A DNA stretch of 64,000 bases from positions 62,001 to 126,000 of the forward strand of contig NZ_AKJT01000087.1 of assembly GCF_000282195.1 (NCBI RefSeq), read 5' to 3'. The notes below the pieces were generated by a model. That model searched no databases, was not told where the DNA came from, and saw nothing but the letters and a program-made list of their open reading frames with translations. The DNA is from Pseudomonas sp. GM18 (GTDB lineage: Bacteria > Pseudomonadota > Gammaproteobacteria > Pseudomonadales > Pseudomonadaceae). The number at the start of each line of letters is the position of its first letter. The first letter of the stretch is position 1. Of this stretch, positions 26,073 to 34,443 are shown piece after piece. The position numbers and the translations under genes are program-made.

Positions 26073-26480
26073 ATGAAGCGCTATGCACGCATTGAAAACA
26101 AGTTGGTGACTGATCTCGTCGAGACTGATGAGGAGCTGATCTCGCAGTCTCCCTTCGTGGTGATCTGGGCCGACGTAACCAACATCACCGAAGTCGCCAT
26201 CGGTTGGGTGGCAACCTTCTTCAACGGCGGCTGGACCTATGCCCCGATGACAGACGAAGAGCTACGCAATCGGGCAAAGGAGAAGAAAGCGACTCTGCTT
26301 CACGCGGCCTTCGATACACAGCTTATGAGTGCGCTGCAGTTCAAAGTCGATGCCGGTGTCGCGACCCCGGAAGAACAAGCTGCGTTTCTGGCAAACAGGC
26401 AATTCTGCATCGAGGTGAGCAACATCGAAAAGCAGCCTGGGTATCCGGGAACCATCAATTGGCCGGTCATGCCTGCTTAA
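26073..26480 (+). CDS. Orphan tail-fibre-assembly-like protein
   Basis: This 135-residue protein ends in a QPGYPGTINWPVMPA tail, nearly the same as the QPGYPTTIAWPTSP end of the fibre-assembly protein at 38344-38871. Family members act as chaperones that fold or attach receptor-binding fibres. The N-terminal half (RYARIENKLVTDLVETDEELI) differs from that protein. It lies 11 kb from the fibre gene, alone between two near-identical terminators. The ATG at 26073 follows AAAGGA. It may serve a lost or swapped fibre; the function is inferred from the C-terminal match. Confidence 0.7.
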   Translation: MKRYARIENKLVTDLVETDEELISQSPFVVIWADVTNITEVAIGWVATFFNGGWTYAPMTDEELRNRAKEKKATLLHAAFDTQLMSALQFKVDAGVATPEEQAAFLANRQFCIEVSNIEKQPGYPGTINWPVMPA

Positions 26481-26508
26481 CCACTGAACGTTCGGAGCCG
26501 CATTACTG

Positions 26509-26535
26509 AAAGCCCGGTCAATACCGGGCTTTTTG
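26509..26535. terminator. Terminator after the first tailocin gene (copy 2 of duplicated cassette)
   Basis: AAAGCCCGGT pairs with ACCGGGCTTT around a four-base loop and is followed by T residues. It has the same left flank (GCATTACTGAA) and right flank (TTTTTGGAATG, then ACCTGCCGTC) as copy 1. Confidence 0.85.
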
Positions 26536-26620
26536 GAATGTTTACCTGCCGTCAGGCACCTCAAGAGTCACTGTTTGAAAGACACACACATCACTCATCA
26601 ATCACCCCAGGAGGCGTGAC

Positions 26621-26971
26621 ATGACAAACGAGCAACAAGCGTTGCTGGACATGCCGATCTGGCTAGTCATCCTCCTCGCCGTGGTGGGCGGGGTGTCTGG
26701 CGAAATGTGGCGCGCGGACAAGGAGGGCGCCCGTGGCTGGTCACTGCTGCGGCGCCTGGCGCTGCGGTCCGGGGCCTGCATGATCTGCGGGGTCTCGGCA
26801 ATCATGCTGCTGTACGCCGCCGGCGTGTCGATCTGGGCCGCCGGTGCCTTTGGCTGCCTGACGGCGATGGCCGGGGCGGACGTGGCCATCGGACTTTACG
26901 AGCGCTGGGCCGCCAAGCGGATTGGCGTTTGTGAAGTGCCACCGCGCGATTCTCACCCCGATCAACAGTGA
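26621..26971 (+). CDS. Tailocin holin
   Basis: The holin opens the inner membrane so that the endolysin can reach peptidoglycan and release particles by lysis. The 116-residue protein closely resembles the R-type pyocin holin in the segments LVGG/VVGGVSGEMWRADK, LLRRLALRSGA and GADVAIGLYERWAAKR. Hydrophobic helices lie at about residues 11-28, 50-70 and 72-92. GGAGG precedes the ATG. The endolysin and spanins sit at the far end of the cluster, as in related clusters. Confidence 0.88.
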   Translation: MTNEQQALLDMPIWLVILLAVVGGVSGEMWRADKEGARGWSLLRRLALRSGACMICGVSAIMLLYAAGVSIWAAGAFGCLTAMAGADVAIGLYERWAAKRIGVCEVPPRDSHPDQQ

Positions 26972-27128
26972 ATCGGCGACACGGGAGTACGCCACCTGGG
27001 CTGTTTCATTTACCCAAACCCTGTACCTCGACCCAACGCTGCTCGAAGACCCGCCGGGCATCCCGAAATTCGTCCGCACCTGGGAGGTGTCGAACATCGA
27101 CGGCACATTCAACATCCATATTGATTGA
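26931..27128 (+). CDS. Small uncharacterised tailocin protein
   Basis: A 65-residue frame with a GTG start overlaps the end of the holin gene by 41 bases. It encodes KCHRAILTPINSESATREYATWAV, then LDPTLLEDPPGIPKFVRTWEVSN. The composition looks like a real protein rather than a shadow, and the frame fills the gap to the next gene. There is no clear ribosome-binding site, so it would depend on coupling to the holin. I do not recognise the family. Confidence 0.45.
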   Translation: MKCHRAILTPINSESATREYATWAVSFTQTLYLDPTLLEDPPGIPKFVRTWEVSNIDGTFNIHID

Positions 27129-27133
27129 CCCAC

Positions 27134-27165
27134 CGCTTTCGCGAGCAGGCTCGCTCCCACAGTTC
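27134..27165. repeat. REP-like element inside the tailocin cluster
   Basis: GCGAGC and GCTCGC arms in the stretch TTTCGCGAGCAGGCTCGC, then TCCCACAG, match a common fluorescent-pseudomonad REP sequence. It lies between the small frame ending at 27128 and the tail-terminator gene. Confidence 0.65.
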
Positions 27166-27202
27166 CTGACAGACACCTTTCATAAAACGCTGGAGTGCTT
27201 TC

Positions 27203-27787
27203 ATGAAGATCACGCCGATCCTCACGCAGCTGCGTGAGCAATGCCCGAGCCTGGCCAATCGTGTGGCGGCGGGCATTGATCTCACCACCCTGCAAGCCAA
27301 CAACCCGCTCATCACGCCTTGCGCCTACGTCGTTCCCATCGCCGATGTGGCGAGCAAAAGCGTGGCGCAAAACCTGATGCTGCAACCCATCCGCGACCGC
27401 TTCGAAGTGACCCTGGTGCTCGACACCACGGACGCCACTGCCGCGCTGGATCAACTGCACGACCTGCGCGCCGAACTATGGCGCGCACTGGTGGGTTTCA
27501 AACCTGGCAACGACTACAGCGCTATTGCCTACGACGGCGGCGAACTGGTTTCCATCAACAGCAGCCGCGTGCTCTACCGCCTGCGCTTTTTCACCGAATT
27601 CCAGCTCGGTCGCAATCTGCCGGGGCAACCGGCGCAGAGCTGGCACGAGCGTGAACTGGACGGCTTGTCGTCCTTTACCGGGGTCACCGTGCGGGTCGAT
27701 GCGATCGATCCGGCGGACCCCAATCTGCAACGCCCAGGCCCCGATGGACGCCTGGAACTGACTTTCTCTGGAGACGTAACCCCATGA
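27203..27787 (+). CDS. Tail terminator / Mu gp37-like protein
   Basis: This 194-residue protein lies just before the DUF2635 and sheath genes, the position of Mu gp37 and its SfV relatives, which cap the tube and sheath. The segment FRVLYRLRFFTEFQLG-like (here SSRVLYRLRFFTEFQLGRN) and the early DRFEVTLVLDT strand are typical of this group. The identification rests on gene order plus general resemblance. The stop overlaps the following gene by four bases. Confidence 0.7.
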   Translation: MKITPILTQLREQCPSLANRVAAGIDLTTLQANNPLITPCAYVVPIADVASKSVAQNLMLQPIRDRFEVTLVLDTTDATAALDQLHDLRAELWRALVGFKPGNDYSAIAYDGGELVSINSSRVLYRLRFFTEFQLGRNLPGQPAQSWHERELDGLSSFTGVTVRVDAIDPADPNLQRPGPDGRLELTFSGDVTP

Positions 27788-27966
27788 GCAAACGCATCAC
27801 CGTGCTGCCGGCCCCGGGCCGTGTCGTGCCGGACCCGGAAGCGGGCGATCTGTTGCCCCTCGAGGGCCGTGAAGTGCCGGACAACGCCTGGTGGCGTCGA
27901 CGTCTGGCCGATGGCGATATCACTACCAAAGCCGTGAAAGCGGCGAAACCACAGGGAGCCAAATAA
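27784..27966 (+). CDS. DUF2635 (Mu gp38-like) small tail protein
   Basis: This 60-residue protein has the hallmark PGRVVPDPEAGDLLPLEGREVP followed by WWRRRLADGDI. That is the pattern of the DUF2635 family found directly before sheath genes in Mu-like tails. Its role in assembly is not known. It overlaps its upstream neighbour by four bases and its stop codon overlaps the sheath ATG (TAATG). Confidence 0.85.
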   Translation: MSKRITVLPAPGRVVPDPEAGDLLPLEGREVPDNAWWRRRLADGDITTKAVKAAKPQGAK

Positions 27967-29462
27967 TGGCGATCGGATTCAGCAACATCCCCGCGGACAT
28001 TCGTGTTCCGCTGTTCTATGCCGAAATGGACAACTCGGCCGCCAATAGCGCGTCGTCGGCGATGCGCCGCCTGATCGTCGCTCAGGTCAACAACAACATC
28101 GCCCCGGCCGATGTCGGCAAACTGGTGCTGGTGTCCAGCGTGGCGCTGGCCAAAAGCATTGGCGGCCAGGGCTCGATGCTCGCCTCGATGTATGAAACCT
28201 GGCGCAAGACCGACCCGATCGGCGAGATCTGGTGCCTGCCGCTGCACAACACTGAAGGCAGCATTGCCAAAGGCGTGCTGACCCTGACCGGTGCGGCGAC
28301 CCAAAGCGGCGTGCTCAACCTGTACGTCGGCGGCGTTCGCGTTCAGGCAGCCATCGTCAACGGCGCCACCGCGGCGCAGGCGGCCACCGCCCTGGCACTG
28401 AAAATCAACGCCAGCGCCGATCTGCCGGTCACTGCGGCGGCGGTCGAAGGTGTGGTCACCCTGAGCGCCAAATGGACTGGCGACAGCGGCAACGACATCA
28501 GCCTGCAATTCAATCGCCTGGGCAAGAGCAACGGCGAAGAAACCCCGGCTGGCCTGACCTCGGCGATCACCGCCATGACCGGCGGCGCCGGTGTGCCGGA
28601 TCAAGTGGCCGCCGTGGCGGCGCTGGGCGATGAACCGTTCGAGTTCATCTGCATGCCGTGGTCGGATCTGTCGACGCTCAACACCTGGCAAGCGGTCATG
28701 GATGACAGCACCGGTCGTTGGTCCTGGGCCAAGCAATTGTTCGGTCACGTTTACAGCGCCAAACGCGGCACCGTCGGCACTCTGGTGGCGGCAGGGCAAG
28801 CGCGTAACGACCAGCACATGACCATTCAGGCGCTAGAGCCGGGCGTACCGCAACCGTTCTGGGTGCAGGCCGCCGCATTGGCCGCGCGCACTTCGGTGTT
28901 CATCTCGGCCGATGCCAGTCGTCCGACCCAAAGCGGCAGCCTGCCAGGTCTTGACCCAGCACCGGCGAGCGAGCGTTTCACCCTGACCGAGCGTCAGTCG
29001 CTGCTCAACTACGGCATCGCCACTGCGTACTACGAAGGCGGCTACGTGCGCATTCAGCGTTCGATCACCACCTATCAGAAGAACGCCTACGGCCAGGCAG
29101 ACAACTCCTACCTGGACAGCGAAACCATGCACCAGTCGGCGTTCATCGTGCGTCGTCTGCAAAGCGTGATCACCAGCAAATACGGTCGCCACAAACTGGC
29201 CTCCGACGGCACCCGCTTCGGCGCCGGCCAGCCAATCGTCACCCCGAGCACCATTCGCGGTGAGCTGATTGCCCAGTACGCCAAGCTCGAACTGGAAGGC
29301 CATGTGGAAAACGCCGAGCTGTTCGCCGAGCACCTGATCGTCGAGCGCGACCCCCAGGACCCGAGTCGGGTCAACGTGCTGTTCCCGCCGGACTACATCA
29401 ACGGCCTGCGCGTGTTCGCGCTGCTCAACCAGTTCCGTCTGCAGTACGACGACGCAGCCTGA
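27966..29462 (+). CDS. Contractile tail sheath protein (Mu gpL-like)
   Basis: The sheath surrounds the tube and contracts to drive it through the target cell envelope. The 498-residue protein begins MAIGFSNIPADIRVPLFYAEMDNS, as Mu gpL-type sheaths do. It ends with the conserved C-terminal contractile domain, visible in GELIAQYAKLELEGHVENAELF and the FPPDYINGLRVFALLNQFR segment. The ATG overlaps the previous stop. A longer frame extends upstream but lacks family similarity. The tube gene follows after 67 bases. Confidence 0.93.
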   Translation: MAIGFSNIPADIRVPLFYAEMDNSAANSASSAMRRLIVAQVNNNIAPADVGKLVLVSSVALAKSIGGQGSMLASMYETWRKTDPIGEIWCLPLHNTEGSIAKGVLTLTGAATQSGVLNLYVGGVRVQAAIVNGATAAQAATALALKINASADLPVTAAAVEGVVTLSAKWTGDSGNDISLQFNRLGKSNGEETPAGLTSAITAMTGGAGVPDQVAAVAALGDEPFEFICMPWSDLSTLNTWQAVMDDSTGRWSWAKQLFGHVYSAKRGTVGTLVAAGQARNDQHMTIQALEPGVPQPFWVQAAALAARTSVFISADASRPTQSGSLPGLDPAPASERFTLTERQSLLNYGIATAYYEGGYVRIQRSITTYQKNAYGQADNSYLDSETMHQSAFIVRRLQSVITSKYGRHKLASDGTRFGAGQPIVTPSTIRGELIAQYAKLELEGHVENAELFAEHLIVERDPQDPSRVNVLFPPDYINGLRVFALLNQFRLQYDDAA

Positions 29463-29529
29463 TCGCTGCCTTTGACTGTGTGAATTCGGCCCACCGCGTG
29501 TGGGCTTTTTATTTGAAGGGAGAAACACC

Positions 29530-29877
29530 ATGGGTCAACTGATTGCGGGCACCTGCTACGTCAAAGTGGACGGCGCTCAACTGACCATCAACGGCGGCTG
29601 CGAAGCGCCATTGATGGCCGTTAAACGGGAAACCGTCGTGCCGGGCTTCTACAAGGAAACCGACATTGCGCCGTCGTTCAAAGTGACGGCGCTGCACACC
29701 GCGGACTTCCCGCTCAAGCAACTGATCGCAGGCACCGACATGACCGTCACCTGCGAATTCAGCAACGGCAAAGTCTACGTACTGGCCGGCGCCTATCTGG
29801 TGGAAGAGCCGGTCTCCAAAGGCGACGACGCCACCATCGAACTGAAATTCGAAGGCATCAAGGGGACCTGGCAATGA
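29530..29877 (+). CDS. Tail tube protein (Mu gpM-like)
   Basis: The 115-residue tube subunit stacks as hexamers inside the sheath. It begins MGQLIAGTCYVKVDGAQLTINGGCEAPL and continues with the ETVVPGFYKETDIAPSFKVTAL strand pattern of this small tube family. GGGAGAAA precedes the ATG. An in-frame codon ten positions upstream is rejected because it lacks family similarity. The stop overlaps the tail-assembly chaperone by four bases. Confidence 0.92.
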   Translation: MGQLIAGTCYVKVDGAQLTINGGCEAPLMAVKRETVVPGFYKETDIAPSFKVTALHTADFPLKQLIAGTDMTVTCEFSNGKVYVLAGAYLVEEPVSKGDDATIELKFEGIKGTWQ

Positions 29878-30170
29878 GCAACGCCGTGAAGCTTCAAGTT
29901 GCGATCGAAGCCCACGGCGAGCCCTTGACCGAACTCAACCTGCGCCGTCCGACGGTGCAGGAAGTGCGGGCGATCAAGGCGCTGCCGTACAAGATCGACA
30001 AGAGCGAAGAGGTCAGCCTCGACATGGACGTCGCGGCCAAATACATCGCCGTGTGCGCCGGCATCCCGCCGTCGTCGGTCAACCAGCTGGATCTGGCTGA
30101 CCTCAACACGTTGAGTTGGGCGGTCGCGAGTTTTTTCATGAGTGCGGCATCGGGGCCATCACCGACCTGA
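29874..30170 (+). CDS. Tail assembly chaperone, zero-frame product (gpE-like)
   Basis: This 98-residue protein lies between tube and tape measure, the position of P2 gpE, Mu gp41 and lambda gpG. These chaperones coat the tape measure during tube assembly. The ELNLRRPTVQEVRAIKALPYK segment is typical of the Mu gp41-like family. Near its end the gene contains T TTT TTC at 30131-30137, where a -1 slip would give a longer fusion protein of about 142 residues. The start overlaps the tube stop (ATGA). Confidence 0.85.
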   Translation: MSNAVKLQVAIEAHGEPLTELNLRRPTVQEVRAIKALPYKIDKSEEVSLDMDVAAKYIAVCAGIPPSSVNQLDLADLNTLSWAVASFFMSAASGPSPT

Positions 30171-30301
30171 TCGCAGTCGCCTATGACCTGGCCTGGTTCT
30201 GGAAGGTTGACCCCGAACAGATGATGGCCAGGCCACTGGATGTGCTCCGCGAATCGCTGGAGCACGCGCAACGGATCAATGCGATGCAGCAGGTGCAGTG
30301 A
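30137..30301 (+). CDS. Tail assembly chaperone frameshift extension (gpE'-like)
   Basis: This frame has no useful start codon of its own and reads HECGIGAITDLIAVAYDLAWFWKVDP, the conserved extension domain of gpE' proteins. It is reached from the preceding gene by a -1 shift at T TTT TTC (30131-30137). It adds 54 residues after the phenylalanine pair. Its stop overlaps the tape-measure ATG (TGATG). Such two-product designs are known for P2 gpE/E' and lambda gpG/GT. Confidence 0.82.
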   Translation, partial: HECGIGAITDLIAVAYDLAWFWKVDPEQMMARPLDVLRESLEHAQRINAMQQVQ

Positions 30302-32088
30302 TGGCGAACATACAAATAAACATGAGCCAGACGAATATCCAGGCCACAGTGAACATGCTCGTGGTAATGCAGGGCGTCAAGAAGCTGGACGTCGAGCTAA
30401 AGGGGATTCGAGGCAAGGTCGCCGCGTTCAAGAAAAGCATGGAGGACAGCGGCCTCAAGCCGCTGGACCTCTCCGGGTTCATCTCCGGTGGCGGCCTGCT
30501 GAAACCGTTCCAAGACGGCATTAAAAAAGCCATCGAGGCTCAGGATGCGCTGGCGAAAAAAGCCAGGGCCCTCAAGGGGCTGAAAGTACCCAAGGTGGTA
30601 CAGGGTGAAACCTCGACCAACCTTGCCAAATTCAGCAAATCGCTCGACAACATCTCGCTGAAGATTGGTCAGGCGTTGCTTCCGGCGGTCAATGGCATCG
30701 TCACCGCGCTGACGCCGGTGATGACCTCAGTAGGCCAGTTCGTGGCGAACAATTCTTATCTGGTGGAGGGATTGGCGGCGGCTGCGGTGGCGTTCACCGT
30801 GGTCACTGTCGCCGCGATGGGGCTGGTCGCGGTAATGGGCATACTGACTTCGCCGGTCGGCGTGATTGCCGCAGTCATCGCGGCGGCTGTCGCGATCATC
30901 GTGATCGGCGCCCGTTTGATCACGGATAACTGGGCACCGATCTCGGAATTCTTCTCCGGGCTCTGGCAGTCCATCAGCGCTGCAACCGATGCGGGGATAG
31001 CGACGATCAAACAGGGCTGGGACGACCTCGGAACGAACCTGTCGCAAACCTGGGATTCGATCGGGGCTTCGACCCGCGAGGCGTGGGCAGGGCTCAAAGC
31101 GGACTTTTTCGCTGGCGCCAACAACGTCGTGACAGGAACAACCGAGCGTTTTGCAAAACTCCGGGTGACGATGGACGAGGCCTGGTCTTCGGCCAGCAGC
31201 GTTGTGACCGATTTCTTTAACCGTGCGACGACGAAAACAACGGCCGGCTATGAGGCGCTCAAGGCGCGGTTCAACTGGTCGCCGAGAGAGACGATGACCG
31301 GGGTCTGGCGTTCAGCGGCCAGCGTAGTTACTGATTTTTGGAGCAGTTTGACGGCGAAAACGGCGGCGGGCTATGAAACGCTGAAATCGACATTTTCCTG
31401 GTCACCGACGGCTTTGATCGAAGGCCTGTGGCAGCCACTGGCGGGTGTGTTCTCCGCGCTGTGGGATGTGCTTCACGCATCGGCGGCAGCGTTTATCGAT
31501 GGTTTTCGCGGTTTGTTTGGCGAGTCGCCGCTTGAGTCGGTCACTGCTGCGTGGGATGGCTTGAAGGGGTACTTTTCCGGTTTGTGGACATCGCTGACGG
31601 CTGACGTACAACCGATTCTGGACACGTTCGGTTCGCTGTTTGGCGAGTCGCCGATGGAAGCGATCAAGCAAGCCTGGGAGCCGATTCTTGGCTGGTTCAG
31701 TGAGTTGTGGGCAAAACTCCAGAGCATTATCGGGCCGATCAAAAACCTGCTCGGTGGCGGCGTGGGCGGATTGGTCGCGACGATCACCGGCCAGCCGGGT
31801 GCTGACGGCGAAAAAGGTCAGACGCCTTCGTTTTTCCGTAAAGATGCTGATGTTCCGCAAGCTGCATCGGGGTTGCCCGGCAATTTGCCACAAACCTCCA
31901 GCACCCTGATCCAGCAAACCGCCGCCAACAACCGCACGCAACTCGAAGGCGGTCTCACCGTGCGTTTCGACAATGCACCGCAAGGCTTGCGTGTCGATCA
32001 GGCACAGACCAATCAACCGGCGCTGGCGATGAATTCGCGCATCGGCTACCGCTCACTTTCCCTAGGAGGCTCCAATGAGCTGGCGTGA
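30301..32088 (+). CDS. Tail tape measure protein
   Basis: The tape measure sets tail length and is threaded in the tube lumen. This 595-residue form is short, as expected for a small tailocin. Residues 157-205 form a hydrophobic double-helix segment rich in Ala, Val and Ile. Residues 210-470 hold repeated modules: SVVTDF...AGYE..LK..F.WSP occurs at about 300 and 341, and LFGESP(L/M)E...AW at about 405 and 446. Both pairs are 41 residues apart. A GTG one codon upstream is possible; the ATG overlapping the gpE' stop is preferred. Confidence 0.88.
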   Translation: MANIQINMSQTNIQATVNMLVVMQGVKKLDVELKGIRGKVAAFKKSMEDSGLKPLDLSGFISGGGLLKPFQDGIKKAIEAQDALAKKARALKGLKVPKVVQGETSTNLAKFSKSLDNISLKIGQALLPAVNGIVTALTPVMTSVGQFVANNSYLVEGLAAAAVAFTVVTVAAMGLVAVMGILTSPVGVIAAVIAAAVAIIVIGARLITDNWAPISEFFSGLWQSISAATDAGIATIKQGWDDLGTNLSQTWDSIGASTREAWAGLKADFFAGANNVVTGTTERFAKLRVTMDEAWSSASSVVTDFFNRATTKTTAGYEALKARFNWSPRETMTGVWRSAASVVTDFWSSLTAKTAAGYETLKSTFSWSPTALIEGLWQPLAGVFSALWDVLHASAAAFIDGFRGLFGESPLESVTAAWDGLKGYFSGLWTSLTADVQPILDTFGSLFGESPMEAIKQAWEPILGWFSELWAKLQSIIGPIKNLLGGGVGGLVATITGQPGADGEKGQTPSFFRKDADVPQAASGLPGNLPQTSSTLIQQTAANNRTQLEGGLTVRFDNAPQGLRVDQAQTNQPALAMNSRIGYRSLSLGGSNELA

Positions 32089-33313
32089 CCGTTTGTTGCC
32101 GGCGTCCTTTCGTGGTGTCGGTTTCTGGGTCGATCAGGCGAAAACCCCGGTCGGTAAAAATGGCCAGTTGCACGAGTATCCGCAGCGGGACCTGCCGTTT
32201 TTCGAGGGCCTTGGCCAGCAGGCGAAGATCCACGATCTGACGGCGTTCATCGTCGGCCCCGATTGCCTGGAGCAGCGCGACAAGCTGCTCAAGGCGCTGG
32301 AGCAGGGCAGTGGCGAACTGGTCCACCCGTGGCTGGGGCGGCTACAAGTCAAGGTTGGCGAATGCGACATGACCCAGACCCGCCAGGACGGTGGGCTGGT
32401 GACCTTTGCGCTGAAGTTTTACCCCGATGAACCGCTGCCGTTTCCGACGGCCACGGTCAGCACGCAGAAAGTGTTGCTGGCATCGGCTGACCATTTTCTG
32501 GGTTCGGCGGTGGCGCGTTTCGAAGACGCGATGACCTTGATAAAGGCTGCGCGGATTGGCATTGCCGAACTGCGCAACAGCATCAAGGACATTTACGGTG
32601 TCATCCAGCAACAGCTACAGCCGTTGATCGATCAATACAAGCAGATCAGCGAGCTGGTCAAAGCGGTCAAGGAATTGCCCAGGGAAGTGGCGGCCGAATT
32701 CAAGGGATTGATCGGCGACATCAAGGAACTCAAGGACTTCGCCCGTGAAGGCTATCGTGGCGTGATTGCCAACGTCTCCCAACAGGTCGAAGCCATTCGC
32801 AAGGCCGATGCGCCGAAGATAACCACCGGCAAGGACACCACTGCCGCTGCCCAAGCGCTGGCCGATCTGGTGCAGGACACGTTGCTGGTGCAGGCCGCCC
32901 AATGGGTCGCCTCGATGCCGGTGGCATCCAAGGTGGTTAAGCTCGGTTCCACGCCGTCCGTGGAGCAACAGGCTGTGCAACCGGTCCAGCGTCAGGCCGT
33001 ACCGGTGGCCGATGATGTGCTGGCCCTGCGCGCGGCCCTCGACGAGGCGATCCACCAAGCGTCGAATAAGGCTGATCCTGCGCACTATCAGGCAATGACG
33101 GACCTGCGCCACAAGCTCAATGCGCATCTGACGGCCGTTGCGTCGTCGGGTGTGAGGCTGGTCAGCAAGTCGTTCCAGGAGAGTTTTCCAGCGCTGGTGG
33201 TCGCCTATAAGCAACTGGGCGATGCCACTCGCGTGGAGGAAGTAGTCCAGCGCAACGGCATTGTTCATCCGAGTTTTCTCCCACCGAACGACCTGAAAAT
33301 CTCTCGGGAGTAA
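32075..33313 (+). CDS. Baseplate hub / DNA-circularisation N-domain protein (Mu gpN-like)
   Basis: The 412-residue protein starts SWRDRLLPASFRGVGFWVD and has GRRxxxHEYPxRDLPFFEGLG-like wording (here GQLHEYPQRDLPFFEDLG-type, with PYVEDL replaced by PFFEGL). This identifies the DNA_circ_N family, to which Mu gpN belongs. In Mu-like tails it is a hub component near the tape measure, not a DNA enzyme. The middle (residues 150-250) is predicted coiled coil, rich in Lys, Glu and Ile. It overlaps the tape measure by 14 bases. Confidence 0.85.
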   Translation: MSWRDRLLPASFRGVGFWVDQAKTPVGKNGQLHEYPQRDLPFFEGLGQQAKIHDLTAFIVGPDCLEQRDKLLKALEQGSGELVHPWLGRLQVKVGECDMTQTRQDGGLVTFALKFYPDEPLPFPTATVSTQKVLLASADHFLGSAVARFEDAMTLIKAARIGIAELRNSIKDIYGVIQQQLQPLIDQYKQISELVKAVKELPREVAAEFKGLIGDIKELKDFAREGYRGVIANVSQQVEAIRKADAPKITTGKDTTAAAQALADLVQDTLLVQAAQWVASMPVASKVVKLGSTPSVEQQAVQPVQRQAVPVADDVLALRAALDEAIHQASNKADPAHYQAMTDLRHKLNAHLTAVASSGVRLVSKSFQESFPALVVAYKQLGDATRVEEVVQRNGIVHPSFLPPNDLKISRE

Positions 33314-33316
33314 GCC

Positions 33317-34360
33317 ATGAGTGAACTGGATAACAGGGTCACTCTGACCGTTGACGGTCTGGAGTATGGCGGCTGGAAAAGCGTGCAGATCACCGCGGAC
33401 CTGGAGCGCCAGTTCCGCACCTTCAAACTCGACATCACTTGGCAATGGCCAGGGCAGACCGAGGTGCGACGGATTCAACCGGGCGCACCGTGCGAAGTGC
33501 GGATCGGCAACGATCTGGTGCTCACCGGGTATGTGTTCAAAGCGCCGATCAGTTATGACGGGCGTCAGATCAGCCTGAGCATCGAAGGCAGTTCTTGTAC
33601 CCAGGACCTGGTGGATTGCGCCGCGACCAACCGCCCGAACCAATGGCATGAGCAATCGCTGTTGAGCATCGTCGAAGCGCTGGCGATCACCTACAAGGTC
33701 TTTGTGGTCAGCGAAATTCCCGAAACCGCCCGGCTCGGCAGTCACACCGTCGTGCCGGGGGAAACGGTGTTTCAATCCATCGACCGCTTGCTGACGCTGT
33801 TCCGGGTGTTTTCTACCGATGACGCCCAAGGCCGGCTGGTACTGGCCCGGCCTGGCAGTGGTGGCCGGGCCAGCGATGCGCTGGAATTGGGCAAAAATAT
33901 TCTGTCGGCCAACGCACCGATGGATTACAGCCAGGTGTTCTCCGAATACCGGGTAATCGGTCAGCAAAAGGGCACGGACAAGAAGAGCGGGGCGGCGGTC
34001 AGCGAGGTTGAAGCGGTGTCTGCCGACCTGAGCTACAAGCGTCGACGGGTCACGGTGATCAACGAAGGCATGCAGATCAATCCCGATCTCGCCTTGCAAC
34101 GGGCCAACTGGGAAAGCGCCACCCGCGTCGGCAAGGCCAAAACCACCACCTATCAGGTGCAGGGTTGGCGGCAATCCAACGGCGATCTGTGGCGTCATAA
34201 CACGCTGGTACGGGTCAAGGACCCGGTGCTGGGGTTCGATGACGACATGCTGATCTCGAAGGTGACGTACTCGCTGTCGGCGCAAGGTTCGGTCACCACC
34301 CTGCAAGTCGCACCGCCGCATACCTTCGACGCCAATCCCGAGCCCCCGAAAAAAACCTGA
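33317..34360 (+). CDS. Baseplate hub protein (Mu gpP / gp27-like)
   Basis: The 347-residue protein begins NRVTLTVDGLEYGGWKSVQI and contains the GYVFKAPISYD and SSCTQDLVDCAA segments of Mu gpP-type hubs. These trimerise between tube and spike, like T4 gp27. The late segment RVKDPVLGFDDDMLISKVTYSLS is also typical. It starts four bases after the previous stop, with GGAG before it. The 83-base gap to the spike gene holds only a partial REP-like AAAAGATCGC. Confidence 0.88.
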   Translation: MSELDNRVTLTVDGLEYGGWKSVQITADLERQFRTFKLDITWQWPGQTEVRRIQPGAPCEVRIGNDLVLTGYVFKAPISYDGRQISLSIEGSSCTQDLVDCAATNRPNQWHEQSLLSIVEALAITYKVFVVSEIPETARLGSHTVVPGETVFQSIDRLLTLFRVFSTDDAQGRLVLARPGSGGRASDALELGKNILSANAPMDYSQVFSEYRVIGQQKGTDKKSGAAVSEVEAVSADLSYKRRRVTVINEGMQINPDLALQRANWESATRVGKAKTTTYQVQGWRQSNGDLWRHNTLVRVKDPVLGFDDDMLISKVTYSLSAQGSVTTLQVAPPHTFDANPEPPKKT

Positions 34361-34443
34361 TAGCCCCTTAAAAGATCGCCGTCACAAGGTAGCTATTCAG
34401 GTCAATCGCACTGGATTGGCATCGCCCCTCAAAGGAATTCAAC

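Noticed and set aside
32615..34321. Antisense frame of 568 codons over the gpN and gpP genes
   Set aside because: It is a composition shadow of the hub genes, has no recognisable domain and no ribosome-binding site.
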